This document shows, in pieces, positions 1 to 10,461 of a stretch of 64,000 nucleotides of DNA (the first letter of the stretch is position 1; each line of letters begins with the position of its first letter). Both the position numbers and the translations under genes were made by a program. Under the pieces are notes generated by a model. That model worked only from the letters and a program-made list of their open reading frames with translations, searched no databases and had not been told where the DNA came from. The stretch comes from Moniliophthora roreri. Lineage: Eukaryota > Basidiomycota > Agaricomycetes > Agaricales > Marasmiaceae. Location of the stretch: assembly GCA_001466705.2 (NCBI GenBank), contig LATX02000188.1, positions 62,001-126,000 on the forward strand, read 5' to 3'.

Positions 1-1123
1 CCCAGACACAGATCCTGACAGAGATCGCTTCACTACAGATGAGGACGTCAGCCCCAACGACCCAGCCTTTCTCAGAAAGATTATCGCCCATCGAAGAGGT
101 CTCAGAAGGGCAACTGAGGTCGCCAAGGGCCAATTCCTCCTCCAGCTTAGACAGTGAAGTATTGGAGTGGTTCAGACCCCAATCCCCTCTTCCTCTATCC
201 CCCAGACCCACACAACCATATGTGTGGATATACCTCCCAGCAGAAGAAGCCCGACTCACGTGGCAGGTGTCAGCAGTTTACCTGCCAACCAGCGAACCCT
301 TCTCTACCCTGATCCATTCCCCATTACAGATGACACCCGAAGTGACGACTCGAATGTCTCTGACTCCAGTGGAAGAGCTGGAAAATTCCCAGACATCTCT
401 CCTCCAGCTACCCTGCCCACAATGTCTCCCAGCCATGAATTCCCCTCTGCCTCTTCCAATACAGCCGAACCTTCCAGAAGAACCTTCCAGGCGGCAAGAC
501 TTTCTCCACACCTCCTGAACCCTGTACAGCTCCCCGCCCCCATTATCCCCATCAACCCAGACACCCAACGTCCCTATCGTGTCAGTGTGGGACGATGAGG
601 ACGCGGAGCCGGACAACAGGGCTTTGCCAATCGACTCGACGTCAAGCAATCCTATAACGCATACTATGGCACTACTCAATGAGGTACACCAAGAATTGAG
701 TGTCCTGTGTGCAAACTGGGAGAGCACTGCGCCGTCGACTGTATGGACTATATCTGCCTGGTTTGCAACACTCATAAAGCTGGCCATCTCCCTGGACATT
801 GTAGGGACTGAAGAAGGTCTACGAGAACTGCAGGACGAAATGATACCAGCGGCACATCAACTCTTGATGTTGATTGGAGAGATGATACCACGTGGGACGA
901 CACCGACTATGGAAATGGAGAACAATGAGCATCCTCAAGATCCACCGTTAGGAGATGGGATTGTCATCAACATGGGTTCTCCAGAAGGACCGAGGATTTT
1001 TAGGCGGATCAATCGAGAAACAGAGATGAGAGAACCAAGAGAACCGCAGTGGCAAGGTGAGTGGCTCATAGGAGGACAGCCAATAGTTTCGAACGTGTAA
1101 GTTCGAAGGTAAGACGGGGGTAA
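1..1123 (+). pseudogene. 3' accessory ORF region of a family A Ty3/gypsy element (A1), window-truncated
   Basis: This is the part of a gypsy element between integrase and 3' LTR. Two forward frames carry signal. One frame (codons starting at 2, 5, 8...) encodes two zinc knuckles at about 701-808, CPVC..H....C then CLVC.....GH....C, and ends in an acidic, Tyr/Trp-rich tail at 926-928. It is broken at 155, 596, 680 and 809, each time by TGA. The other frame is open from 39 to 1100 except for one TGA at 516-518. It has a Pro/Ser-rich first half, then a segment with the motif SVLCANW. Both frames have counterparts in the young element at 37535-38945, so this is the same accessory region in a diverged copy. 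Function unknown; a nucleic-acid-binding role is inferred only from the zinc knuckles. Confidence 0.7.
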
Positions 1124-1746
1124 TGTTACAGTCGTGCACGAACAGACAATCTTTTTCTTCTCCCTATCTCTTGCTTTGACACTTTAGCACTTTCAAGTGC
1201 TAATTTTCTCTTTTCTACCTATGCTTCTCATTGACATCTGGACATATCCACTTTCCCAGTTCCCTTTTCTGACTTCATGCCTTCCTCTCTATTTAAGATG
1301 TCATCACTATGTCATACATGACATCAGTATAATATCATTATTCTATTCGTTTCTTTCCCTTTCTATTTATAATGTGATGTCATTTCTGACATCGCTTATT
1401 GTATCATTATATTTATTTTTACTTCCTCGACATCACTTCTGATGTCATGTTCCTATTTACTATGTCGTCAAAGGTACACTCTATTTACTAAACAAACAAT
1501 GTCAACCTTGCAGTTTGTATGCAAAGTAGTAGCTACAATCATTGTATAAGTAGGTAGTTTACAGGTCTAAGCTACTTCAGCTTGACCTAGTTAATCCTTT
1601 GGAACTCTTGCTTACATCGACTGAACCCTCAGAACTCTAGCGAAAACTAGAGAACTCGAACTCGAACTTGCTCCTTTTGTCAACTTAGCGCCGCCACGTC
1701 ATAGTGGTTGTTGAGTTGTTGTCGTTGCTGTGCAAGTAATGTAACA
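1124..1746 (+). repeat. 3' LTR of element A1 (family A, long subfamily)
   Basis: It starts TGTTAC and ends GTAACA, and is preceded by a polypurine tract (GACGGGGGTAA, 1113-1123). It shares blocks with the 451-bp LTR at 38986-39436: CCACTTTCCCAG, CAGCTTGACCT and a GCAAGTAA.GTAACA end. At 623 bp it is longer, because of an insert-like A+T-rich middle rich in GATGTCA/TGACATC words. No partner 5' LTR is in the window, so age cannot be estimated. Confidence 0.85.
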
Positions 1747-1866
1747 CACCCAGCTTTGGAAATGGTGTGTACATATCATCTGAATCCTCGCCATTGGTGA
1801 TTTCCACAAGAACTAACACGGGTGATCAGTGACTTGTATTATAAACTCAAAGATCCAAGGATGAAA

Positions 1867-3064
1867 CTAATTACTTGGTTCGGAAGGGCCTTGCTTCCTT
1901 GACGATTTATCCGGCTGTGGAAGTGGTGTGGGTGTATTATCTTTGTCGCCTCCATTCCCTTCTTCTAACGTGTTTGCTACTTGCCACATTTCTTCATCTT
2001 CGCTTTGTGATGCCTGCAGAAAGAGGGGCTTACCCCCGTCTATTGCTATATCCAAATCTTCCTCTTCCTCCTCCTCCTCCTCCTCTTCATCGTCGCCATC
2101 ATCGCCATACTTGTCAACACCTGCCTTATCATCAATGAAAGGATTTCAGGGCCAACGTTTACGCCTCTGAGATTTGGCATTATCTTTCCACCTCTCGGAG
2201 AAATCATGTTCTCACTGAAAGAAAGCATCTGTCTTCTTCCCTAAAGGATTGATTAACCAGTGTTCAGTGGCATCTAGAATGAGAATCATACCTGTAACGC
2301 TGTTTTTTACTGCTCTTCCTTTGCCAACAGGTTTCTTCTTGCCTCCAGCTCACATTCTCTTTCCTGTGGGCACGTCCTGCAGCTCTTCCATAGTAGAACT
2401 CACCTGCTGTAACGGAGTAGCGGGAGCAGGTGGTGGAGCAGCTGTTCTGATGTCGGGTTGTTTGTTACTGGGGGTGATATTGACAGCGGCATCTGCGCTA
2501 CTACTGGTAGCTCTGCCAGAGGTAGAGGTAGCCCCAGTATCCACGGCAGCTTCTGTCACTTGCCTTTTATCTTCCATGATCCGATTTTGAAGACGTGCAA
2601 CTGGAAAAGAAGACTGTAAGCAAAAAAAATACTGACAAAAACATGCAATGACCAAATACTCACTACTCCTAGGATTCACAGGGCTGAGTTGAACAGGGCC
2701 ATGTCCTTCATCTGACTCATTGTCAACGGAACGATGCTGGAGCCTGTGAGTACGGAGGGTACGCGGATCTCTTTCTGCATGAAAGAATTCCATGGTACCT
2801 TGAAATCGTTCAATCAGTGAGTGCTTTACTTTTGAATGAGATGTTGAACATACCCAGTCTTCCATACTTTTCCCCAGTTTTCAATTGAACCCTTGGTCCT
2901 CTGGGTTTATCATCTCTGAATCCACCACCTGCCAGAAATTGCTTCAACTCTGTTATGACTTCACCATGTGCCTGGGTGCTTGATTGAGAGGGCGGCTGGT
3001 GAGGAGGCTGTCGAGACAGTGCTGGTGGTGGAGCAGCCAGAGGAGGAGGAGGAGTTGGTGCCAT
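1867..3064 (-). pseudogene. Unrecognised hypothetical gene with acidic C-terminus, decayed
   Basis: Read from 3064 downwards: a Pro/Ala-rich start, a segment containing KYGRLG, a clear 55-nt GT-AG intron (about 2853-2799, donor GTATGT, acceptor TTTCAAG), then LGTMEFFHAERDPRTLRTHR. A second intron near 2660-2600 (donor GTGAGT) is followed by a Ser/Thr/Ala-rich stretch, a Gly/Lys-rich stretch (GGKKKPVGKGRAVK), ILDATEHWLINPLGKK, an uninterrupted run of glutamates and a stop at 1867. Three in-frame TGA codons interrupt the second half (after KRM, after FFQ and after RRKRWP); no TAA or TAG occurs there. I do not recognise the family. Coding nature is supported by intron signals and the long shared frame across stops. 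The true N-terminus may lie further upstream, where RFAIDETFM is readable just before 3064 in another frame. Confidence 0.5.
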
Positions 3065-3320
3065 TGCATGAATGTCTCATCAATAGCGAACCTCTTAAAA
3101 GTCTGCCTTCTTTGAGTCTTTGAGTCTTTGATTGCTTAAAATGAGCCTCCAGCGTGTACGTGAAATGATGGGCATGTATAGAATGCCATATGTGTGTGGA
3201 TCCATGAATGGCTCAGACAAAGACATCGTGTTTTGAGACAAAGGAACCTGCATTTTTAATAACTTGAGAGCAGGATCACCCAAGCAAAGCGTGAAGTCAC
3301 ACTAATTGTGAAATGACCAG

Positions 3321-3780
3321 TCATGTGAATAATAAGTAGAAATATTTGTGAAATGAAGGCACACACCAGTCACCAAGAAACATCCGAAGAAACTGGTAAA
3401 CCTTCGAAACGACAGTCAGAGAATTCACAAGCACTTCAGCCACTACATCTTGACGAATGAGGCTAGACGAAAAATTGATGATCAGCCTAATCAAATAGCT
3501 GAACAAGAATCCAGCTGGAGTGTACCAATTCTTCGACGAATCCTCCAGCACAATATCAAGTAATTCATTTACGCGCATTGTAGACAAACCAGTGGTGCCC
3601 AACAAATGGCTCATGGGCATAAAGATCGGACATCATCCAGCCAAAACTACCATCATGAACATCAGGCTGAACCAGCGAAACCATAGTGCTGAATCGGGCT
3701 TAGGAATGGGCAGAAAAATATCTGAAATTGGGTGCCTCAGTCAAGAGGTCCTTCAAGCGAGCCTACAGAGGTAAAACGGG
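3321..3780 (-). pseudogene. Fragment of gene start, inverted partner of the KOW gene start
   Basis: On the reverse strand, an intron-like acceptor followed by a segment reading CTCTTGACTGAGGCACCCAA, then a methionine start MRVNELLDIVLEDS near 3578. The forward strand at 4515-4680 has the same order: CTCTTGATTGAGGCACCCGA, then MRIE.FLDIVVEDS near 4638. The two are arranged head to head around the palindrome at 3824-4453. Beyond about 15 codons the reverse-strand copy diverges and loses the acidic stretch of the forward copy. I read it as the truncated arm of an inverted duplication, not a working gene. Confidence 0.5.
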
Positions 3781-3823
3781 TCAGCTATCATGTACAATGT
3801 TGAGGACAGTGAGCTAGAAACAC

Positions 3824-4453
3824 GACTTTGAACAAGCAGAACCTCCCCATGTTTTTTTTTTCTCTTTCCCAGCTCATTCTGCCGTTCTTTTTTGTTTCTC
3901 TCGCTCTTAGTGTTTTATAATGTTCAAAAAGATTCATTTGAACAGCTTACTAGACTACTGTACTAGATAAAGTGGAGGAAATCGCTTACCTGCTCACATT
4001 GAGTCCCTTGATGGTGGTGGTTGGGGACGAAGAGAAAAGGGAAATTCCCATGCCTGTCTGCATGGGTTAGGTTGCACGGAACCGTCCAGGATTCTACAGA
4101 AGGAAAGAGTCCAGAGCCAGGGTCTGTTTGGCTAAACCCCTTTAGCCAAACAGACCCTGGCTCTGGACTCTTTCCTTCTGTAGAATCCTGGACGGTTCCG
4201 TGCAACCTAACCCATGCAGACAGGCATGGGAATTTCCCTTTTCTCTTCATCTGCAACTACCACCATCAAGGACTCTATGAGAGCAGGTAAGTGGTTTCCT
4301 CCACTTTATCTAGTACAGTAGTCTAGTAAGCTGTTCAAATGAATCTTTTTGAACATTATAAAACACTAAGTGTGAGAGAAACACAAAAAAGAACAGTAGA
4401 ATGAGCTTGGAAAGAGAAAAAAAAAATGGAGAAGTTCTGCTTGTTCAAAATCG
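3824..4453. repeat. Long near-perfect palindrome (arms ~315 bp, 4-base loop)
   Basis: The centre is TTTGGCTAAA-CCCC-TTTAGCCAAA at about 4127-4150. The arms pair without mismatch for roughly 108 bases on each side of the loop (about 4031-4246), at about 90% or better further out, and weakly beyond 3824 and 4453. Both arms carry the same splice-donor-like GAGCAGGTAAG and a shared block around GTTCAAATGAATCTTTTTGAAC. Several outer differences are CG in one arm against TG or CA in the other. As DNA or RNA this would fold into one long hairpin. Confidence 0.92.
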
Positions 4454-4459
4454 TGTTGT

Positions 4460-7400
4460 CCTGCTACTGCCCTCGTCTTTCTGTACCATACTGATTCCTT
4501 TACTCCTTTAGGCTTGTTTGGAAGTCCTCTTGATTGAGGCACCCGATTTCGGATATTTTTTACTGTCTTTCACCCCCGGTAAGTACCACCTAGTTCTAGT
4601 CCTTGCTACCTTACTAATTATTGTCAGGTCAGCCACGATGCGCATTGAATAATTTCTCGATATTGTGGTGGAGGATAGCGACAACGAGGAGCTCATAGAT
4701 CTCGATACAGATGTTGAGGAATATAAGTCTGGTGTGTTCACATCAAATATATTCTGCAGCACCGACTAAGCACTCTTTTGGCAGATGATTTCTCTCAAAC
4801 TTCACACAGTTCCAATGCATGAGAACACCACTCTACATCTCTCCAGCCCCAAGAAGACTCCTGCATCGAACGCACCTTCAGTCACATCATCGACAAACAC
4901 ATGAATCCCACTCATCCAACCTTAGTAAACTCGACCTCCCAGTCTGATTCATCCAGAGCCCAAGCCTCACACCACATGGTTAGAGATTGGATTGCTGATG
5001 CTATTCTTCAAGCACAGCACATCTGGGACAAAGAAGATGCTCGGGAAACAGCCAGAGATGCAATGACCTTGTCTTCACGCCAGTTGAAACGTTTGAGGAT
5101 TACTGGTCTGCCTTTGCCAGTGGTTCCCAAGCCCATCGACAGACTGAAAGGCAAGGAACACGTCCTCATGAACCTTGGTCAATTTATCGAGCCCCAAGAT
5201 TCTATTCATGACTCCAAGAAGTCTCGACTTTTGAACCCACCTCTGTCAGGAAAGCAAATTATGGAGCGATGGGCTGTGTGGGCTGCTTGGGAGCAAGATG
5301 TAGCCCTGGACAACTCTTTGGTTACTTGTCAGGATCTAGCACCAGGGGAATGGGTCCAGATTTGCAAACAATGAATCTATCGTGGTGATATTGGTGTTGT
5401 CCACAGTGCTACAACCTCGTCATCCAGAGCACTGGGCTATGTCGTTCTTCTCATCCCCCACCTTCCTAGTGAGAATAACAAGGCTTTGATTCAGGAGGTC
5501 ACCAAAGTTGCTCCGACTCTCAGTGTGAAATGAAAGTGCACCTGAGTATGACCAGAACCCCGTCTTTTCAATCCTTCCAAATCCCCACAGGGCAAGGTCA
5601 CAAGAATCGAGGCCAATATGTTCAAGTATCAATGTAGCATCTATTCATATGGCCTTCGCATGAAATTTTTCCCAGAAACCTTGTTGGATCCTCGCTTGCC
5701 TTCTCTTTCCTCCAATCTCAAGCTGATGTTCATTAAATCTCAGCATCCTTTCGTCGTTATAGGTGATCTTCCTTGTCTGGAGTACTGGAGCTTTGAGGAG
5801 GGGGAAATTGTGATGATTGGTGATGTCTCTGGTCTTGTTGGTGCCATTGCCAGCATTGACCGTGAGCAACAGCGTTGCATAGTTGAGTTTGGGAAGCAAG
5901 GCGACAATGAAGAGTTGAATGCATATGCTGGCCTTCTCAGTGTTCCGATGAAGAAGCTGGAAAAGATGGTAAAAGTAGGCAACTACATGAAAATAGTTGC
6001 TGGTGTCAAGAAGGATGTTGAAGGGTTGGTAACAGAGAAGGGGGGCACAGACCTTCACATCTTCCACATTGCACCTGCTCCAAGCGAGTTGGGTGAAACT
6101 AGCAGCGCTGGTAACCAGAAAGGGAGATCTACCGTTTCATGTTCAGAAAGAGTCGGTACATCTTTTTGTCTTGTACATAGAAGGTATCACCACAAACTAC
6201 TTTTTAGAATGTCGTCATTCATGTCAATTCAGTAAAACTCAGCTCACCACCCTTCGTGTTGGACCATGGACCATGGTTCAACATATGGGTTGTTGTGAAC
6301 ACCATGAAAGGTGTCTTGACCATCAACAAGAAGAATGAAAGGATCAAGGTACACGTCAGAGACACATACTTACATCAGTATCATGGGCTTGAGGGACAAG
6401 TCAAACATGTTTGTTGCACTGGCCCTAACAAGTTGGGCGTGCTTGTTTACATAACTGTGTTAGATGCGACAGCAGAGTTTGAGCCTCAGGATTTATTGGA
6501 CAAAAAGTGAGTAAATTGATTCTATCTTCAAGCCTGACACTGACATGATTGAATAGAACAAAACAACCACTCCTTCTTGCCAGACTGCTGCCTGACCAGT
6601 ATCGCCAATTCCGCACTGATCCAGATCTTGACAAGATGTACACTGGTCATGCACCTTGGTTTGGCGTCTGTGTTAGAATCACTGCTGGTAACCGCAAGGG
6701 TCTTACCGGAGTTGTCCGAGATATGCAGTGTGTTGAGGAGTTGGGTTCTTATTGAGTGAAAGTGCAGATAGAACTAGACTTGTTCACTGCCCAGAGTAAT
6801 AACCTTGAATGGGTTTTCATCAAGAATGTGCTAGTGGTGAAGACAGGGCAGCCTATCTATGCTTTCTGGCCAGTTCCCAAGAGCTCGATCTTCTACCCTT
6901 CCCAAGAGGATCTCGTCCCGCTTCAGCATCGACTGCAGCAAACTGCGCTTCCTGAGGCCCAGAGTAATGTAGTAGTGGAGACACTGGAAACGGTGGACCC
7001 TTGGGATCCCTGGGATCCTTGTCAAAAGGAGCCTCCACACAATCCAATGTTCATGTCTACTGGATCCATGTCACCTCCTAGAAACCATCATGCCATTCAG
7101 AATCACATTTTCAGCCAAGCTCCTAACATATTGGTATTGGGAGACGAGAATACTGAAGCACCACTAACTCCTCGAGCCATGGAAGGTGATCACGGAAACA
7201 CTTTCCGACTCAACAATACCCACCTCTGGAATAGGGCTACACTCCCAACGACTGCACAGGTCTTCATGGGCGACAAATACGTGTCTCCACCTCCCACTCC
7301 ACCTCGTCTATCGCCCTCACTGCCCTCACTGCCCTCACTGCCCTCACCTCCTCTTCCCTTAGCCTCCTCCTCTGCTGCGTCTATGCTCCAGCATTGGTGT

Positions 7401-7953
7401 CTTCATCCAAATCTGGTCGATAGGTTCAATTCAGGTCAAGTTTGCAGACCTGCCTAAACCAACTTACATTCAGACAACGAAACGACCAATGGGTGCTATC
7501 ATACCTATGCGAAAGAAAGGCAGGCTGTGGCAAGATACATCACCTTCTTCAGTGCAAAAATTGCCTGTCAGCACTCTCACTAACCAGTCTCTCATGGTGA
7601 TTGTCGACGGCAATGAGGAGCATATCAGGAAGTTGGTACGAGGTATCTATTACTTCTACAATGGTAGTAAAGCCAAGGAGAAGAAGTGGTGGATTGTTGT
7701 TACTGTTAAACCAAAAATGACATGGATGCCAGCCGAGATTCCAGAACTGCTCAACGTAGACCCAAATAATCTGGCTCTCACTGAGGACACATCAGAGGCC
7801 AAGGCTAATGTGAAGACAACGTTCAACACAATTCGCTCTGCAGCACGGACGCAACCTCCAGAAGTCAGACATGCATATGATGAAGACAGTGCCATTTTGT
7901 ATTTCTGTGATCAGCAGTTACGCGCCTTGGTGGGGAATAATGGGACATTATAG
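4460..7953 (+). pseudogene. Multi-KOW Spt5-like gene, decayed
   Basis: Spt5-family proteins bind RNA polymerase and nascent RNA through KOW domains. Visible here in order: an acidic start (FLDIVVEDSDNEELIDLDTD, near 4640); a long segment from 4770 to 5374; a KOW-like GEWVQICK...YRGDIGVV (5333-5395); a second, GEIVMIGDVSGLVGAIASID (5800-5860); a third, VKVGNYMKIVAGVKKDVEGLV; a fourth near 6380-6470 (YHGLEGQVKHV); a fifth, VCVRITAGNRKGLTGVV (6667-6718); then a Pro/Ser-rich linker with a 9-bp repeat (7313-7347) and a C-terminal domain 7489-7953. A GT-AG intron lies at 6507-6555. In-frame TGA codons at 5372, 5531, 5543, 5549 and 6753 break it; those at 5531-5549 fall where R-K-C-T-R-V-R-P would read with Arg. 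There is also a TAA near 4647 and a frameshift near 4765. It lacks a normal Spt5 NGN region that I can recognise. Probably one of the dispersed KOW genes of mushrooms rather than the essential Spt5. Confidence 0.72.
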
Positions 7954-8548
7954 GCACATCTAATCTGTATAATATTTTAATCATGAAACAATTTCCATAT
8001 CTGAAACGAATCCATATTTGACCTTACATCTGGGAAATTCTGATAAATCATAAATTCTGGGTAATTTAGTACATACTAAAGTTTTTGATATATTACATGA
8101 AAAATATATTGTAGCCATGAGGCGGACCAGAGCAGATGGCTACTGCTGTCCTACTGCCTCTACAGCAGTAGGGTGGGCTACTGCTCTGGTCAATGTGTCT
8201 GGTGTGAGCTCAGAAGTTGGAGAAGGGTTGGCTGGAGACAATAAAGGTTGGCATTGTTTGTGGCATATCTTTCTCAGAATCCTGAGGCTACCCTTGCCTA
8301 CTTGTCTCATGAAGAAGAAGAGGTAGAGCTTTGGAAGTGTTTTGTATTGAGGGCATTAAATCTTGATGTCTTTGATAATTATAATTTTGAGTCTGACAGT
8401 CCTGTTGATGCTTACCTAACACCTATGTTCTAGTTTAGTTACAGTATATATCAATCTACTCATCATTGGTACTATGGCTATATTCTTGTATGTATGCTTG
8501 ATAACTATTCCACATCTGCTAAGCAATTCTGTCTCTTTTTGCTTCTGC
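7954..8548. other. Intergenic, with a hairpin and one short unassigned ORF
   Basis: The first 160 bases are A+T-rich with no signal. A two-step hairpin lies at 8125-8191: GACCAGAGCAG pairs with CTGCTCTGGTC, and inside it CTACTGCTGT pairs with ACAGCAGTAG. An ORF of 61 codons at 8248-8433 contains ATLAYLSHEEEEVELWK and ends in a stop. It looks coding-like in composition but I cannot assign it. Confidence 0.4.
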
Positions 8549-9930
8549 TCAGATATGCTCTGCTTCTGGTACTACAAGTGTTTCTGCTAACTCCCCTTCA
8601 TGTTGTGTGCAATACCTTGAATTTAAATCCACTGCATTATTGTTGTTAACATTAGCTGCATCCTGTTGTTCTTGAGGGTCATGTTGAAGAATGAGATTAT
8701 AGATAGCTATTAATGCCAGTACCACCTGAGCTTCAATATTCATATTATAGTGTAGCTATTAATGCCAGTACCACCTGAGCTTCAATATTCATATTATAGT
8801 GTAGTAGATTGGTTAGAACACCCCACTGCTTCTTTAAGACACCAAAGATATGCTCTACAATATTTCAAGCCTTTGCATGTCTGAGATTAAAGAGCTCCTT
8901 CTTGTTCATAGGCTTGTACATATGAATCAAGATGAGCTTGTTGTGAGAGTCAAACAGTAATTCACTCACAATAGTTGAGATCTACCCCACTCATTCAAGT
9001 GATATTGAACACCACAGTAGAGAACAAGTAGAGCATTACAGATACCAAACTCTACATCTGCCAAGTAGTATTTGCCATTTGGTATCTGGAGACCCTCCAG
9101 CTGTGACTGAGCATACATTGTAGCATCTGCTGCAGAGCCATTATAGCCACCAACTGCATACTGGAACCATATTCTAAAGTCACAGCAGACAAGGGTGTTT
9201 TGGGTAACATTTCCCTTTCTATTCCATGCCAATTGACACATTTCCTTAGTAGCCCAGCTGTTGATATAAGTCCCATCCATTGCACCAAGAGCATCCTTGA
9301 AGAAGGAGTAGAGCTTTGGGTTGTTGAGGATGAATGGATATACTGGATCATTCTCCTTTGGTTGTTGAATATAGCAACCATAGAAGCATGCGGAGGAAAA
9401 GCCATTAAGCACTTCATTGAAGTATCTTCATTCAAAGAGTTAATAATTCAGTATATATTAATAGAAAGATAGGTTACACACTTGGAAATAGTCTCATTTG
9501 CCTGTTGGAATCTCTCATCAACATGTCACACAGATAAACCTATGACACATGTATAGAGAAAGATTGCAAGCTTTTCTTCAAGTGATACATGTCAAGACTC
9601 CTTTACTCCAAGCCATTGGAGCTCAGAAATAAGAATAGAGAAAATATAATACTGTACTCCAAGCTCATTATGGATCTGGTTTTGGTGTCCATCCAAGAGT
9701 TATTTAATCCAATCTTCACCTCAGAGTATTGAAGTGTGGTATAGTTCTGGATCATCTGCACCAACAGAAACCTCTGCAGCAAGAGCCACAGCATAGCCTA
9801 CAAGCAGGCTTATATGCCCAGAGGTAAGAAGAATAATATCATCTTGAGTCTTGCTCAAACTGGGGCAGTTGATGGGCATAGACATTGAGGGAGATATGAA
9901 AAGGCACTCACTGATTGGATTGATCAATAA
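8549..9930 (-). pseudogene. PIF/Harbinger-type DDE transposase, dead
   Basis: Cut-and-paste transposase of the DDE_4 (PIF/Harbinger) kind. Read from 9930 downwards: YHTS.L, then a stretch with HVSLEEKLAIFLYTC (about 9595-9550), GLSV.HVDERFQQANETISK (9540-9480), an intron-like gap, then FKDALGAMDGTYI with the first catalytic Asp (near 9290), WNRKGNVTQN, GGYNGSAADATMY with the second Asp position, GKYYLADVEFG, VQYHLNEWG, and a C-terminal HIFGVLKKQWGVL-like segment near 8870-8810. Two TGA codons sit where the family has Arg (before HVSLEE and before HVDERF), and frames shift after 8960, so it is inactive. Length and motif order fit a full-length transposase. No terminal inverted repeats were identified. 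Confidence 0.85.
8704..8801. repeat. 49-bp tandem duplication inside the Harbinger pseudogene
   Basis: Two copies of a 49-base unit beginning TAGCTATTAATGCCAG follow each other directly (8704-8752, 8753-8801) with no mismatch that I can see. The duplication is recent and shifts the reading frame of the transposase C-terminus (49 is not a multiple of three). Confidence 0.9.
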
Positions 9931-10034
9931 AAATAACTATTATCTAATTGTCATGCTCAATAAGAGAAAGAATCACACTGTGACAGAGCTTGGTTCCAAA
10001 AACCATGAAAAAATGCAAAAAAATAGAGGAGTTT

Positions 10035-10461
10035 TGTTATGTTACTTGTGCCAAACAGCAGCAAGTTGTATCTCCACCTTATCACCAAGGCAGAAGAAAG
10101 AAGGTCAAGTTTGAGAGTGGTTTCAGAGTTCAAGATTGGTCATGTGTTTAACAGTGATAATAGATTAACCAGGTCAAGCTGAAGAGCTAGAGTCCTGGTA
10201 CAAGCACTTAAATAGGTACATCTGATGTCTACATAATGTTCTATATGTAAGCAGTAGCATTGGCTAAATATAAGTAATGTCTGGTGCTGCTGGTATATGC
10301 TGACATAGTGGTGTTACAAGTATGAGAATGAAAGGGGAACTGGGAAAGTGTACATGTCTAATGATAGTAAGAAGCATAATGAAGAGTAAAAAAGAGACTG
10401 GGAAAGTGTAGAGGTCCAATAGAGGGAGAAGCATGGACAAGTACAAAAACAAAATGCAACA
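10035..10461 (-). repeat. 3' LTR of reverse-strand gypsy element A-minus
   Basis: On the reverse strand it begins TGTTGC at 10461 and ends ...GTAACATAACA at 10035. It matches the family A LTR at 38986-39436 in order and content: GGGAAAGTGTA blocks (reverse of TACACTTTCCC), the AGCTTGACCTGG core near 10170, and the terminal ACAAGTAAC block. It is 427 bp against 451 bp. A purine-rich tract like that at 38971-38985 precedes the TG. The element body lies at higher coordinates. Confidence 0.8.

Noticed and set aside
3963..4290. Two opposite ORFs of about 90-97 codons with nearly the same protein
   Set aside because: They are the two arms of the palindrome read in opposite directions; no intron or start signals support a protein.
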